Notes: a model not told the origin generated them from the letters alone. 64,000 nt of DNA from Gnetum montanum (GCA_015680685.1 MNCI01016599.1:579529-643528); one strand, 5' to 3'; positions 25,915 through 38,600 are shown, counted from the first letter of the stretch. Numbers and translations are program-made.

Positions 25915-26190
25915 TCTTGTTAGACTACATGTTGTGCTAGTTTAAGGTCCTAGTAGACCATGATCCCAGTTTAAGGTCTAAGTGGACCATGATGTACTAG
26001 TTTAAGATCCTAGCAGACTATTGTGCTAGTTTAATGTTGTAGCAGACGATGGATGGCTAGTTTAGGATCATAGCGGTTCATGTTGTGGGTGCTAGTTTAG
26101 TGTCATAGCCCATTTATGTTCTATGCTAGTTTAATGTCATAGTGGATGTCTATGCCAGTTTAATGTTGTAGTGAACGTGCACCCACCTTG
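25915..26190. repeat. Tandem ~30-bp repeat (TAGTTTAAGGTC family), about 8 units
   Basis: Each unit begins CTAGTTTAAGGTC or a close variant and continues with TAGTGGACCATGATG-like text. Roughly eight units sit end to end, just past the integrase end of the polymerase cassette. Relatives occur at all three gag-gene junctions and as one to two units at about 29,840-29,880. Confidence 0.7.
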
Positions 26191-26209
26191 TTTCTATTTT
26201 TGATGTGAT

Positions 26210-29200
26210 ACTTCATATTAGGTGTAGTACAACTTTAGGTATGAGTGGTTTATAGGATTGGCAAACTAATTGTCATATAGATTAGTGAGCTTGAAGGCTT
26301 CATTTTTGTACACCTTTATGACCAAGAAAGGCACTTCCTAGTTAGCTAAGAACTTTTCTGTGGGCTCATGAATGTTCCCTTTCTTGATTGGGCATTAATG
26401 TTTATTGTGATGGTTCTTTTACCATTTCTTTTCTTGATACCACTCGAGAAATCAAGTGTTTGCATGCGCTCCTCCTCTATAGAGTCAAGGTTGATGATTC
26501 TTAATTCGTTATTCTAAACTTCATCAATGAAGCTTGAGAAGATCATGTGGAGTGATGGGACTTGTAATTCAAGAGGCAACATTGCTTTAGATCCATACAC
26601 AAGACTATATGGTGTCTTACTTGTTGTTCTACATGTCATGTAATAGGCCCATAGTACCTAGACTAGTTATTCATGCCATCACCACTTACTATTGTTAAGC
26701 ATCCTCTTTAGATGGTTGATGATGACCTTTTTTTTAGCCTACACTTGATCATTCACCTATGGGTAGTATGGTGATGAGAAGGAATGTTTGATGCCAAATT
26801 TTTTGCAAAAAGCTTTGGTCTCTACACTGTTAAATTGTTGTGCATTATCTATGACTATAGTCATGGGAAGACTAAATCAAGTCACTATGTTGTCAAGAAT
26901 GAATTTGCAAACTTGCTATGATGTTGTCTTCCTAAGGGGAATGGATTAAACTCAGTTTCTGAAATATTCATTTGCAATAATGATGAAGCTATGTCCTACA
27001 GAAGACTTAGGAATTATAGGCTCAATGATATGCAACCCCCAATGTTGGAACGACCACGTGATCTACTTAGTATGTAGCTCAGTGGGTGGCACATGCATTA
27101 GGTTTCCATGCTGCTAACACATGTCACATATCCTAACCTTGGAGATGAAATCGTGCTACATGTAAGGCCAGTAATAGCCTAGATATCTAATTTTTGCCAC
27201 CACTGCCCTTGGAGCTATGTGACCCCCACATAGTCCTTCATGGACTTGGTCAACAATATTTTGCCCTGCACTAAAGCTAATGTAGGTTAATAGGATTCCA
27301 TCATAGGATCTATGACATAAGGTGCTATCACCTACAAGGACATACTACTATTACCGCTTTCATACTGCATCCTTTTGGGTAGAGGTTATGTTTTGTGGGG
27401 GCTCTTCCTATTGGAGGTATGCTTAATATCATCATACCACTCCTAGGCATGGGCTGTGCTTATGGATGAAATGCTTGTTGTGTGAGTTATGGGTTCAATG
27501 CAATCTACTATTGAAGAGGGCAAAGCGGAAAACATCTTTAGCACTATGCTTAAGGCTAAGGTAGCTAGTGCATCAGCTATGGCATTTTCATTGTAGGGGA
27601 TATGTTGACCATCTATGGTTGTAAATTGCTTAAGAAAGTGCTTTGTTAGATCACAGTAAGGTTGTAGATGTTATGCTTTACAAGTGTAAACCTCTATGAA
27701 TTAGTTTATGACTAGTTACAAATCACCTCAAACTACGATATTTTGAATTCCTAGCTCTTAAGTTACTAAGACACCTCTAAGGAGACCTTTGTACTCTACC
27801 ATGTTTTTTGTACAAGGGAATGTAAAATGATATGCGAAGGGTTAGATCTCCCTGGAGGGAACTGTGATAATGGTAGTTGCACTATAGCCTTGTGTGTTTG
27901 AAGCACTGTCAAAGTGTAAGATAGCCTTAAATTTTGCAGATACTTGGCTTATATAGTTAACATGATCATCTAGGAATTTTGGATCTATAATTGCTTGATC
28001 ATCTATTGGTGAAGCCATGAGTTGTGTGGCTATTTCTTGAACTTTTGTGGATGCTTGCACTATGTAGTGCAGGTCAAACTCCATGGTTGTTGCCTTCCAC
28101 CTTGCTATTTGACTACTTTCATATATGTTCATTGTAATGGCTCTAAGTATGTTGTTTTTGCAGATGACATTGAATTGACTACGGAAAAGGTAGTGTCTTT
28201 ACTTTTTAAGTAAAAATACTAACGTAAGATAGCCCTTTTCCACATCATTATATTTCATCTCATGTGCTACTAACGCATGGCTTAAGTAATAAATATGGAC
28301 CTCAGAGCCATCATCTTGCTTTTGCAAAAGTAGAGAAGCAATGGACGTATCTGAAGTTGCAAGGTAAATGTAGAAAGGTTTATCTCATTGTGGAGGGTAG
28401 ACTATTGGAAGTTGCACTAGCTACCTTTTTAGGTTGTCAAATGCTTCTTGGCATTGAACTATCCACTGAAAGTGGATTCCCATTTTGAGCAAATGTTGCA
28501 TTGGTTGCAACTTGTTAGTCAACATTGCAATAAAACTACATATGAATTTTAGCCTACCTTGTAACCCGTGTAGCTCCTTAAAGTTTGCTAGTGGTGCTAA
28601 GTTGGTGATAGCCTTAACCTTGTCAGGGTCCACATGTATACCTACCTCTAATACCACAAAGCCTAACATGCAACTAGTTTTGACATCAAAGACATACTTT
28701 TTGGGATTAAGCCTAAGGTCATGTCTAGGGCAATGTTTGAGGGCATGGTCCAAGTCATTTGCGTGGTTATGAGCTACTTTGGAGTTAACTACCATGTCAT
28801 CAACGTAATCATTGAGTAAGTCCAATAGATAATCACTAAAGATGTATGTCATTGTGCATTGATATGTTGCTCCTATGTTCTTTAGTCCAAAGGGCATCAT
28901 TGTATAAAAAAATGTACCCTAGGGGTTATGAAAGTGGTGCTAAGTTGGTGCTCTAGGTTGATACGAATTTGGTTGTACCTCGAGAACCCATCCATGAAGG
29001 AAAACAAGGCATGACCAGCTGTAGTATCGATGAGTTGATGAATACTAGGCAATAGGAAATCATCTTTAATCGTTGCCTTGTTTAGGTCTCGAAAGTCTAT
29101 GCAAATGCTTATGCTTCGATTTTTCTTGGAGATAACTATAGTGTTTGAGACCTAATCAGCATAGTCAACTACCCAGATAAAACCAAATTTGTAAAGCTTA

Positions 29201-29714
29201 GTAATCTCATCATGGATAGCCAACCGATCTTAGGCTAGACTTTACAAGTCTTTTATTTAACTAGCTTAACACAAGGTTCTAGGATAATGTTATGATGTAT
29301 TATACGAGGATCTAAGCCTGGCATGTCCTTGTAGGACCATGCGAATGTATTAACATTGTCACTAAGGAATTTAGAGATACTTTGTTGGTTTTGAGGCTTT
29401 AATAAGGAACTAAGTTTTAATTTTTTTGCCTCACCTTTGCATGTCATTATAGGGACTTCTATGAAGGGATCCTCAGTTATGTTACCTGCTTCTATGTCTA
29501 GAGCTCTAACTAGATGTTCCAGCTAGTCTAGTGATGTCTCTAGGGACACTACATTTGTGTCATAGATAAATAATTCAAAGTCCAAGAGTTTTGTGTTTAT
29601 GTATCTCATGGATTTACCATAAGGTCTAGTCAAGACTAAGGGCAAATGGAGACTCTCATATGTGTTCATTTTCAAGAGATCTTGAAAAACAACCAGAAAA
29701 ATGTCAAGTGACAC
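26210..29714 (-). pseudogene. Ty3/Gypsy (Tat-like) polymerase: reverse transcriptase, RNase H, integrase
   Basis: In minus-strand order, the reverse transcriptase starts near 29,450 with FAWSYKDMPGLDP. An open stretch at 28,421-28,900 holds MPFGLKN.GATYQ, the catalytic YVDD (about 28,790-28,810) and LGFVV, then the thumb region. RNase H-like text lies near 27,842-28,132 (HFDSAS). Integrase follows at about 27,300-26,210. Its zinc region reads VHEGLCGGH, then GYYWP and CDMCQ. The catalytic core has WGLH where an Asp is expected, VIDNAQQF, then SPYYP. The third catalytic region is degraded. The C-terminal part matches the usual WEGPF.VI and ANPIN words. The many stops and lost catalytic residues make it inactive. 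Repeats of the TAGTTTAAGGTC family flank both ends. It is collinear with gag-protease C if gene C is skipped. Confidence 0.85.
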
Positions 29715-29839
29715 CTGTCTTAATAATTAAAAATGCATAGAATAAGGAAAGAAATGATATGAAAATTTAATTAACCATGTAGTATGTAAAGATATTTTTA
29801 TTTTATTTTCTTTTCTATAGCCTTTATTGGCCATAAAAT

Positions 29840-29885
29840 TGATAGTTTAAGATCATTGTAGACCATAGAGTATGCATGGGGTATA
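29840..29885. repeat. Single TAGTTTAAGATC-type repeat upstream of the polymerase
   Basis: About one and a half units (GATAGTTTAAGATCATTG, then TAGACCATAG) of the junction repeat lie just before the first readable polymerase codons. Together with 25,915-26,190 they bracket the cassette. Confidence 0.5.
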
Positions 29886-30017
29886 AGTTTAAAAAAGCTT
29901 AAGTGGTTTGAAACATAGGATTAAGCTAAACATTTATTCAGTAATAAAAAAAATGCAAAAAAATTTCTAAGTGTAGGAAGCTAGAAAATTTAGAAACTTT
30001 TTTTAACTCTAGGTGCT

Positions 30018-30151
30018 ACACTCATCTCACGTTACACATAGGAAACGAGACGTTCTACGTTATGCGTGGGATATGGAATGTTCTGCGTTACATATGGAAC
30101 ATGAAATGTCTTGGGAGGGTAATATGTCTTTTGACCCTGAAGGGTATAAAT
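30018..30151 (+). promoter_or_regulatory. Promoter of gene C: three ~28-bp repeats and a TATA box
   Basis: Three imperfect direct repeats of about 28 bases (ACGTTACACATAGG, then GAGACGTTC, and variants) fill 30,026-30,110. They are followed by a strong plus-strand TATA box, GTATAAATAGAGG, at about 30,140-30,152. The first ATG of gene C is about 145 bases further on. The arrangement suits an upstream activating array with a core promoter. It lies on the strand opposite to the surrounding retroelement. Confidence 0.5.
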
Positions 30152-30625
30152 AGAGGTTTTAATCATGGTAAACCTATCATTTTCACTGTTAAAGACAACA
30201 TCCATCTGCGCGTAGTGCAAGCAAGGTAGAGTGTATTAGCTAGAGGGAAGCTAGAGTGTGACAACAGGAAAGCCGAAGTGTAGTAGCTGAAGATGGCATG
30301 CAAGAGTGAACATAAATATCCTAGCCTCACTAATGTTGATGAAGGTGAGCATAACCTATGGTACCTTCCCAAGTTTCACATCAAGGAATGCCAAGAGATG
30401 CCATTGGCTAGGTAAGCCGTCATGCTCTACCCTTGTGATTTTATTCTTTTCTTACATTCCCATGCATATGGGCTTTGGGTTTTGGGGGTTTTGGTTTTTT
30501 GAAGGTGGCCTACCATGGGTAGGGACCACTGCTGCCATCACCATGAACAAGGACGAAGTGTGAATAGTGCATTCTTTTTATTTCTTTTGACCTCTTTTCT
30601 ATTTTGGCATTGAGGATTTGTGGGC

Positions 30626-30832
30626 ACCCTACACCATGGTGTGGAACAAGGGTTCTTAGTATCCCATGCGATAGAATGAGGGTTTTTTGCATGTCCCACA
30701 CTGTAGGATGGAACAAGGTTTTTTATGGCATCCCACACCATCGTGTGGAATAGGGGTTTCACAAGAATTCCATGCCATGGCACAGGACAAGGGTTTTTTA
30801 GTGTTTCCCATCATGGGATAGGACTTGGCCAA
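30626..30832. repeat. Tandem ~35-bp palindromic repeats in intron 1 of gene C
   Basis: About six units start near 30,626, 30,661, 30,693, 30,728, 30,766 and 30,805. The best is a perfect dyad, ACACCATGGTGT, followed by GGAACAAGGGTTTTT. Other units keep the dyad imperfectly (CCACACCATCGTGTGG; TCCATGCCATGGCA). Short minus-strand ORFs here come from the repeat. Confidence 0.65.
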
Positions 30833-30945
30833 GGTAGTCCAAGGTTATGTTCATCACACTTTAGTGTCTTTAGGAATGTGACAAAAAGTTAAAAATTTTG
30901 ATACTAATACCTTCAAAACTTATAAAATTTTGCAAGTTTTGTAGT

Positions 30946-31210
30946 TTTCATGCTCTATGGTAGCTTGACCAACACGTAGAAGATTTTTGGGTTTGAAATT
31001 GTCACGCTCTCCAGGGAGTGTGACCAATAGTTAGAAAAATTTTGAGTTTGAAATCGTCACACTCTACGAAGAGCGTGACTAATAGTTAGAAGAATTTTGA
31101 GTTTAAAATCATCATGATCTATGGGGAGCATGACCAATAGTTATACAAATTTTGAGTTTAAAGTCATCATGCTCTACAAAGAGCATGACCAATAGTTAGA
31201 AAAATCTTGA
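30946..31210. repeat. Tandem 54-55-bp hairpin repeats in intron 1 of gene C
   Basis: Five units start near 30,946, 31,001, 31,056, 31,110 and 31,164. Each begins with a stem-loop such as TCATGCTCT, a 4-base loop, then AGAGCATGA. A tail of the form CCAATAGTTAGAAAAATTTTG follows. In units 2 and 3 the stem words are TCACGCTC and TCACACTCT, so most stem mismatches are CG-to-TG or CG-to-CA changes. The tail resembles that of the segments at 23,600-24,345 and 39,240-39,960. Confidence 0.7.
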
Positions 31211-34200
31211 TGCTTTTTTGAAAATTGTAAGTGTTAATGTTATGCCCTGTTGGGGGTTAGGCATGTTAGATGGGGATGCCAATGTCCCTTCCCTATGAGG
31301 CCTGGAAAATTTTTTTATTTCATTTTAACTTATTTTATGCATTTTTTATTGTTACCTTTTATTATTATTTTTTATCGTTTTCCAATACTAATGTTTTGAC
31401 TATTATGGCATTGTAGGGTCTTGCTGAAACCTGTTCTTATCATGGTCAAGCTGGTGGGGATTTTGTGTTGCATGAGTGATTCTATACGAAATGTACCCAT
31501 ACCACATGCACATGTGGGACACTAGGTGGTCTAGTTCTAGGTGGGTGCATAGGAATTCCTAGAATTCCTACTCCGCCACTTCAGTATGATCATATGCTCA
31601 TACTTTTTAGTCGAAGTAGAAAGTGTCATAGTCAAGACATTATTGCCTGAGGCAGACCAAGGCATTCTGAAATTCATGTCTAATAAATCTGCTAAAGACA
31701 AAGGGGTAGGAGATCGAGCTAGTTCCCAAAAGGCCTTAGACTCTTACCTTAGATATGGGAAATGCCCGAATTCTAATGCTACCACAAATACAAAACCGCA
31801 TTTCTTTCTTGATGCATGCACACCATTCCCTAGAACCCATCTTGGATCATTTACTATGTTGGAGGGTGAGCTTTGTTGTGATTTTTTATTGCCTATTGTT
31901 TCATGGCTTAGGATGCTAACTGCTTTTTTGCCTATTGCCAGGTTTTTCGTTGATCCAAATGGCCTCCATGATGAAGAGGGGGTACTAGACTTGATCCAAA
32001 TGACTGTATAGGAATTCTCATATACTGAGAATATGTGTGCTGGCTTGATAGGGTAAGTTGGGGTAGATTTAGTAGAAAACCCTGGTAGTTATTCCAAATC
32101 TTATGAGAGGTGCTAGAATCTCAATTGGTTGGATGTTGAGTAGACACCTCGAATACCAAGTGTAGAGGAGGTTTTAATTCCATTTCCACCATTTGTGCCA
32201 TGTAAGTTATATCACCTATTACTATCATGCACTTTTAATTTTATATTTCTATCATGTCACTAATTCCACTTTTGTATATTATAGCCACAACCAAGTCCAA
32301 AGAGGTTACATTGATTGTTTTAGGATGCATTGAGGCCACTCTCCTATTCAAGTACAGTGAGGTTGACAATTTGTAGCACTAGTTATGCCATAAGGCCCTA
32401 GTATAGGTATCCCAAAATCTTCAATAGGCTAGGCTCATGGACCTTTTCTTGACCATGAACCCAAACATCCTGATAGCAGAGACGATTGCCTTAGTCGACT
32501 CTTTCACCAAGAGTGTCGACCGTTTCCATTCGCGAGTTCATAATGTGTAGATGGTCTTCAAGATCATGGATGATCTTTTCTTAGATCTCTTTGACATCCC
32601 TGTGAAGGTTTACCAATAGGAAAGAATATTGATAAGGAGCTAAACCATAGAAGGGGCATTGAAGAGTTGCCAGGAACTAAGAAAGGTCATAAGGGCATAT
32701 CCATGAAGAAAGTGGAATTGCCCATGGCTCAACACCTCATCCCATCTTCCGAGCTCTTGCATTTCCTAATCTACTTTCTTAAGGAAATGTCCTTGGGATA
32801 GAGCAAGCTTGGGTAATGAGAGACATGATAGAGGAAGGGACACAATATAACTGGGCCAAATACCTTATCAACTACTTGTGAGCTAAAATTGTCAAACTAT
32901 GTGGCAACCTTGAGGCATGATCTCATGTACATTTTTCATTCTTCATAGCATGCCTACAAAGGTTTGTGGAACTCTTGGTGGTCCATGAGAATGGAAAATC
33001 AATGGTGCAAGATCACACCTAGATTTCCAAACCATGGATCTATTATTTGTTCCATACAATGCAGTCATAGGATCCCCTAGAGGCTATTGGTGAGTCATTT
33101 TCAATAACAACCAAAGGCCATGCGAGGGCCTCTTACCATGCACATGACAGTGGTGTGGAGGCACCACCTACAAACATAGGTAATGCAACAAGAGGGACAT
33201 GACTTATCATTGAGAAAATGAGGTCAAAGATGCAAATTAAGAAGCCCCATCCTACGGAGGAGCCTACACGTGAAGTTGAGAAAAGGGGTAAGAAAGTGTA
33301 GTTCAAACTTCACGACATGTGATCAAGATTAGCTAGTAAGTATGTGTTATTTAATATATTTTATTAAATATCCATTTTTTTGAATATTATAATTCAGGAA
33401 ACATAGGCAAGAGGGCCCCTGTAGTAGAAGAGGAGCCCTTAGATGATGATGTCCCTCAACCCAAGGGACACATGGAAGATGAGGAAGCCATCAAAGTGCT
33501 GAGGCAACTTGAAGAAGAAGGGTTGCAATTTGAGAATAGTGAGTTTGATCACTTGTTTAATGGCATGCAACATGCAAATGGGTGATCCCCCTGCTCTTAC
33601 CCCTAAGGGCTTGTTGGGTAGAAGCTTTGCACTACCATCTTCATTGTGTTCTTCTCTTCTTTTCTTTTTGTATTTTCATGTATATTTTTATTATTTTTTA
33701 TGGATTTTATATTTTTTTGTATTTTTTTATGGTCATAAAATGCTTTATGTTACAGCAGATGATGCCTCTACTAAGCACCCCGAATCTACATCCACTTTTA
33801 GCTCATGATCGTGGGTGGAAACTCTAGACAAGTTCACCTTTATGCAAGGCATAGCGGATGATATGATTGACTGCCTTAAATAGATAGATCTTGAAAAAGG
33901 TATATTTACATTATTTTCATTACTTCTCTTTTTGTTCAGTTTTCATTTTATTTTACAACTAATGTTTCACTACTTAGGATAACAGGCTCATGACTTAAGT
34001 GGAGCCCAAGCAGAGTTGTCTAGGTTGATGCTGTACCTGAGTTACCTCCTAAGGTAGAGTAGGTGCCTTTTTGTATACATGACAAGGCAAGAAATTGTGC
34101 ACTACACTCTATACAATTGTTGTGGAAGTGTAGGCGCATGAACAAGGAGCTATGGAAATAAGTAAAAGAGCTTTGAAAATAAAAGGCAAACTAGGTAGCC

Positions 34201-35164
34201 AGGCTAGAAGATTTACAATTATGTTATGAATTCTTGGTAGCCCATAACAAATTATATGACAACTAACGTACAACTATTATTGACTATGCTAGATACTGGT
34301 TAGCTATTCAAGGTAAGAATGAGGCTACCCACGATGTCATTGAACAACGTTTGCAAATGGACCTCTTCACTAGGAAGAACCAAGCTTGAAAGGATTACAA
34401 TGCCAAAGTATATGAATGGGGATAGAATTAGAAACATCACAAACATCATTACAAGATGGAATACATAGCTTACCATAAGAAATACAAGGATGAGTTTGTG
34501 GAGCATCTATGTTAAGAAATATTCCTTAATGCCATCGATGTAAAGTAGGCTTATAAGATGTTCATGAGCCATTTGGTGGTTAGTGAGTCCCTAGAGAGAG
34601 AGATTAATGTTCCTTCCAGAGAGGTCACTTTTGCAAAATTTTCACTAGGGATACCTGTATGGATAGCCATGGAGAAAGGGAAAACCCTTGTAGGCATCGA
34701 TTTGGGAGAGGAGAATTGGACACACATGTCAAAGGATGAGATCCTCTAACACCTAGAGGCTGGCCTCAACAAGATGCCCCCAGACATGGACATGGGCCCA
34801 TCTGAGGTCAATTTAACTTATTTTTGTCTATTTCATTATGGTTTTTCATGTCATCCAATTTATTGACAAACTTATTATTTCATTTTTATTTTGCATAGGC
34901 TCCAAGTGAAGGTGCAAGACCTAATGGAGTGGTAGATAAAGACAAAGGGGAAGAGCCTTAGCTTCCCATCACAATGAAAATTAAAATTTTTGGGCAATTT
35001 TATGTATTTTTTGGACATTACATGTGGTTTTTGATGTAACTTTAGACTATGTATTTCATTTAATGAAAAACTTGATATTTATTTATTTCTCATTTTATCA
35101 TTTTAACTTGTAATTTAGTTGATATTGTTATGATTTTAACTTATGATTTTTGTTGATGTAATTA

Positions 35165-35345
35165 GGGCCCTTGTGGGCCCCATGCCAATTTAAGGTCATG
35201 GTGTTAGGGCCAGCGCTAGTTTAAGGCCATTTCGGGCCATTGCACAAAAGGGAGTTGATTGCTAGTTTAAGGCCTTGGCAGGGCATGCAATAGTTTAATA
35301 CCATTTTGGGCCACGTGGTAGTTTAAGGCATTTCTGGGCCTCATT
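35165..35345. repeat. Junction C with ~30-bp TAGTTTAAGG repeats
   Basis: Five units of the junction repeat (TAGTTTAAGGCCATT, TAGTTTAAGGCCTTGG and variants) lie between the end of gene C and the protease end of gag-protease C. Here the second half of the unit is GGGCC-rich rather than GTGGACC. The stretch 35,346-35,690 is AT-rich and I see no gene in it. Confidence 0.6.
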
Positions 35346-35689
35346 GTTTTTTGAGGAAATAAACTTAAACAAAACCATAACTAATGCGAGAAGTAAACAT
35401 AATGTAAATTGCAGCTAACTATACATGCAAAAGGGACAAGAGACAAGTTGGATTGGCAGATGAATTAGGGACATGCCCTAGTTGCGTAGATGTTTTCTAA
35501 CCTGATGTGGATTAAGTGGTGCATAAGGCCTAGAGGATACTAGATGGTGTTTCCATAGGCCATAATTTGCCACTAAAAATGGCAATTCAACCCATAGGGC
35601 TTCGTCATGGAGGACACTCATCTTGCTTGGTTGCTTATCATTGACCAAACAACATTGACTTTCACTACAAGAAGGTGGTGTGTCTCCAA

Positions 35690-38600
35690 AGATCTCCACC
35701 TCCAACTACATTGTTGATGGTCGGAGGGGCCACGTTGTCACTGAAGATCATGAATTCTCTACCTTCATAAGACAAGTGGATTTCTTGATGGATTAGTGAA
35801 GATATAGCTTGTAGCTAGGCTAACCAGGACCTCCCTAAGATTAGGTTAAATCTTGAAATCTCTTCAACTACAATGAACTCTATGTTGGTGGGGAATTGCT
35901 CCCCTACCATGAAATCAATTGTGACTATCCCCATGAAAACCATGTGTGCTTAATTAAAATATTTTAAGCATGTCGTTGTTGTTGGCTTGATTTGATCCAC
36001 TAGGCCAAGTTTGTTAACAACGAGGAATGGGATCACATTGTTTGCTACCCCATCATCTACGTGCACCCTACAAATTTTGTATTGATCCATGTGAATTATT
36101 ATGAACATGGATGCAGTGGTTACCTAACCCTTTTCAAGGTTAGCTTTGATTGCTTCATTGTGAAAGGTCAACAGTGTTGACTTTGGCTCTTTGGTTGCAG
36201 GCAAAAGTATCACTGCACAGGTTACATAGGAATGGATGTCAACATGTGAACCAAGGCCTCATGATGAGCAGGGGAGGTTATAATTAAGTCATATAGGCTA
36301 AAAGTTGTATTCTTTTATTTTAGAGCCTATTTTACCTATTCAAGCACATCTAGAAAATATTTTCCATATTTAGTTTGTTTGGTGGTCTTTATTTCCTCCA
36401 TGCATACTAGAAGATGAATTTCTTGAGGAAGACACGTGGTTTTTGGTTGGACAATGGGCCTTCAAGCCTTAGTGCTTTCTTGTTGAGTGTCCTTGTCTAG
36501 GTTGTTGGCCTAAGATGATGAGGCCATGGGAATGACTAACAAGGGGGTAGGCTTGGGGGGACCTAGCTCCATGCATTCCCTAGCCATCTTGTCGGCCAAA
36601 CACTCATCATGTCTCTTTGGGTAGGTGGATCATGATGTAGTCCCGACCATCAAACCTTGAGCAGATGGGGGATCTCCATGTTTTAACATCCTTATGACAA
36701 AAGGTGCTTGGGTTATTGTTGTCGTAATGTGCTATAGGGCCCTAACCACAAAGGATGTTATGGATTCTTGAGGTGGTGCCTTGGTGATAAAGGGAGCCTA
36801 TGACCTAGTTGACATTGAGGTTCCAATGTTACTAGAGGGCACACGAATCACAAATGGTTCGTGTGTCAACTTTGCATCATCATCAACACTAATAGCATTG
36901 ATAATATAACCTACATATCTTGCATTTAATTGATCCTTATAGACTTTCATGGACTAGTTCTCCAACTAGACAAGATTAATTTTATCAAGGACCAACTTAC
37001 CTTGGTCGATCATGCATTTAATATCATCCTTCAACACTAGATAGTAATCTATGTCATGACCATGCAACTGATGGTAGTTGCAAAATTAGGTTAGTCTAAA
37101 ATTCTTGGGTATTGGAGGCTCATTGGACATAGCTATAGAAGGGTTTTGGAGAACCTCATGGTACTTCTCATGGTGCTTTCATGCATCTTCTAACATTTTC
37201 TTATGCTGAATATGCCCAACACTAAGAAATTGATCCAATAGCTCTAATAGCTTGATTGGAAAAGAGTTATATTTTGAGCGATCCTTGTGCTCAAAGTTTG
37301 GCCTTGGGAGAGCTTGCCCTATGATCATTGATGATGCAGATTGGTTGGATCCTATGTTGCCAAAACCCAATGCTTTGTTGTTATTGGCCAAGGGTTTAGG
37401 TGCATTGGCCACTTGCTTGTTGTTATTAGGTTTGGCCTCATCATCCATAGCTACCATAGTTGTTGTTGCGGCTTTCCCCTTTTCCTTGTTTCTCTTTACA
37501 TGCAATGTTTTGTAGGCCACGTAGGCTAGGTTCCTAATGGTTTCCACTGCATCCTGTATGCTCTTTGTTTGAGAAAAAGCTTGGCTAAGGGAGCATAGGG
37601 CTAAATAGTATAGCTTTGATTTAATGAAATCATTCACTACACCCTTAAAAATTTATAGCAAGTGGATTTTAGTGATAGGCTCACAAATCTCATTTAGGGA
37701 GGTGCTCTAACGTTGTATGAATTTTTGCACTGGTTCCAGTGCTCCTTGCTTAATGTTCATAAGCTAGTCTAGTATGACCTTTGGCTTCATGTTATACTTG
37801 AAGTGGGTTACGAATTATCTTAACAAATCCTCTAGAGTTGAAATGCAAGCTCTAGGAAGCACACGATACTAGTCAAGGGCTTTGCTAGTCAAATACATGG
37901 AAAAGACATGGATGATTGCATGTGGCCACACTTGTAGTAGTAAGCACTCAAAATGAAAAGTCACTAATTGAGCATTGAGATCATCCTCATCATTGTAATT
38001 TGTGAACTAGGGGAGTTGGACTCTAAGAGGTAGTGTTAGTGGAGGAACTGTAGGGCTAATGGGATTGTCTTGATAGAAGTCCATTACATGGACCATCTTT
38101 GAGTTGGCCACTTTAAGCTGCTTAACCTCTTTTGTGAGAGTTTGAATAAGTTGGAATGCCTAGTCCAAACTCAAGGATGTTGCAAAGGGTTCCATCAGTT
38201 GTACCATTGGTAGTGCCATTGGAACAACCCACAAGCTGGTTGTGGGCTATGCCACCAGGTGCGATGCTTAGTACATTTGCTACTATGTGTACCATGACAC
38301 ATGGGGTAGTTGAATAATGGGGATAGATGTTAGGGCCCACCACATAGTTGAGGCTTGGGCTATTGTTGGTGGTGGAACTGAGATGGTGGGTATGACAAAA
38401 ATATGACTTGTGTGTGGCTACGATATGGGCATGGTATGTACATATGGCAGTGCTGGCATCATAGATGCTGGGTATGAAGATTGAATAAAGTGTGAGGAGA
38501 TGATGAAGGGAAAAGAGGAAGAAGGCCCTACACTCTGTTGCATAGGTAGGACTTGGTGGCTAGCTACCACTGGTGAAGACTTGGGCTACAGAAGTGTCAC

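Larger units (their letters stand above)
30293..34961 (+). pseudogene. Gene C: eight-exon plus-strand gene with own promoter, coiled-coil C-terminus
   Basis: Proposed exons are 30,293-30,411, 31,417-31,865, 31,942-32,201, 32,285-33,335, 33,398-33,538, 33,756-33,899, 33,978-34,806 and 34,899-34,961. All seven introns have GT-AG ends. Several have good donors (GTAAGC, GTGAGC, GTAAGT, GTGAGT) and T-rich acceptors. Exon 1 joins exon 2 in frame and gives LLKPVLIMVKLVGILC, matching gene B. The intron before exon 3 is also present in B, that after exon 4 also in A, and the last intron in both A and B. Exon 7 encodes the coiled coil, including QMDLFTRKNQA and AYKMFMSHL. Several in-frame stops remain, so it is probably a pseudogene. 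The longest open piece is 31,586-32,011. The function is unknown. Confidence 0.6.

Noticed and set aside
30510-30783. Overlapping minus-strand open frames of 68 and 81 codons
   Set aside because: They lie in the ~35-bp palindromic array. The translated repeats (NPCSTPW, NPHSIAW) simply echo the DNA repeat.
30946-31210. CRISPR-like appearance of regularly spaced hairpin repeats
   Set aside because: The sequence between hairpins is itself conserved from unit to unit, so there are no unique spacers. The context is a plant retroelement intron.
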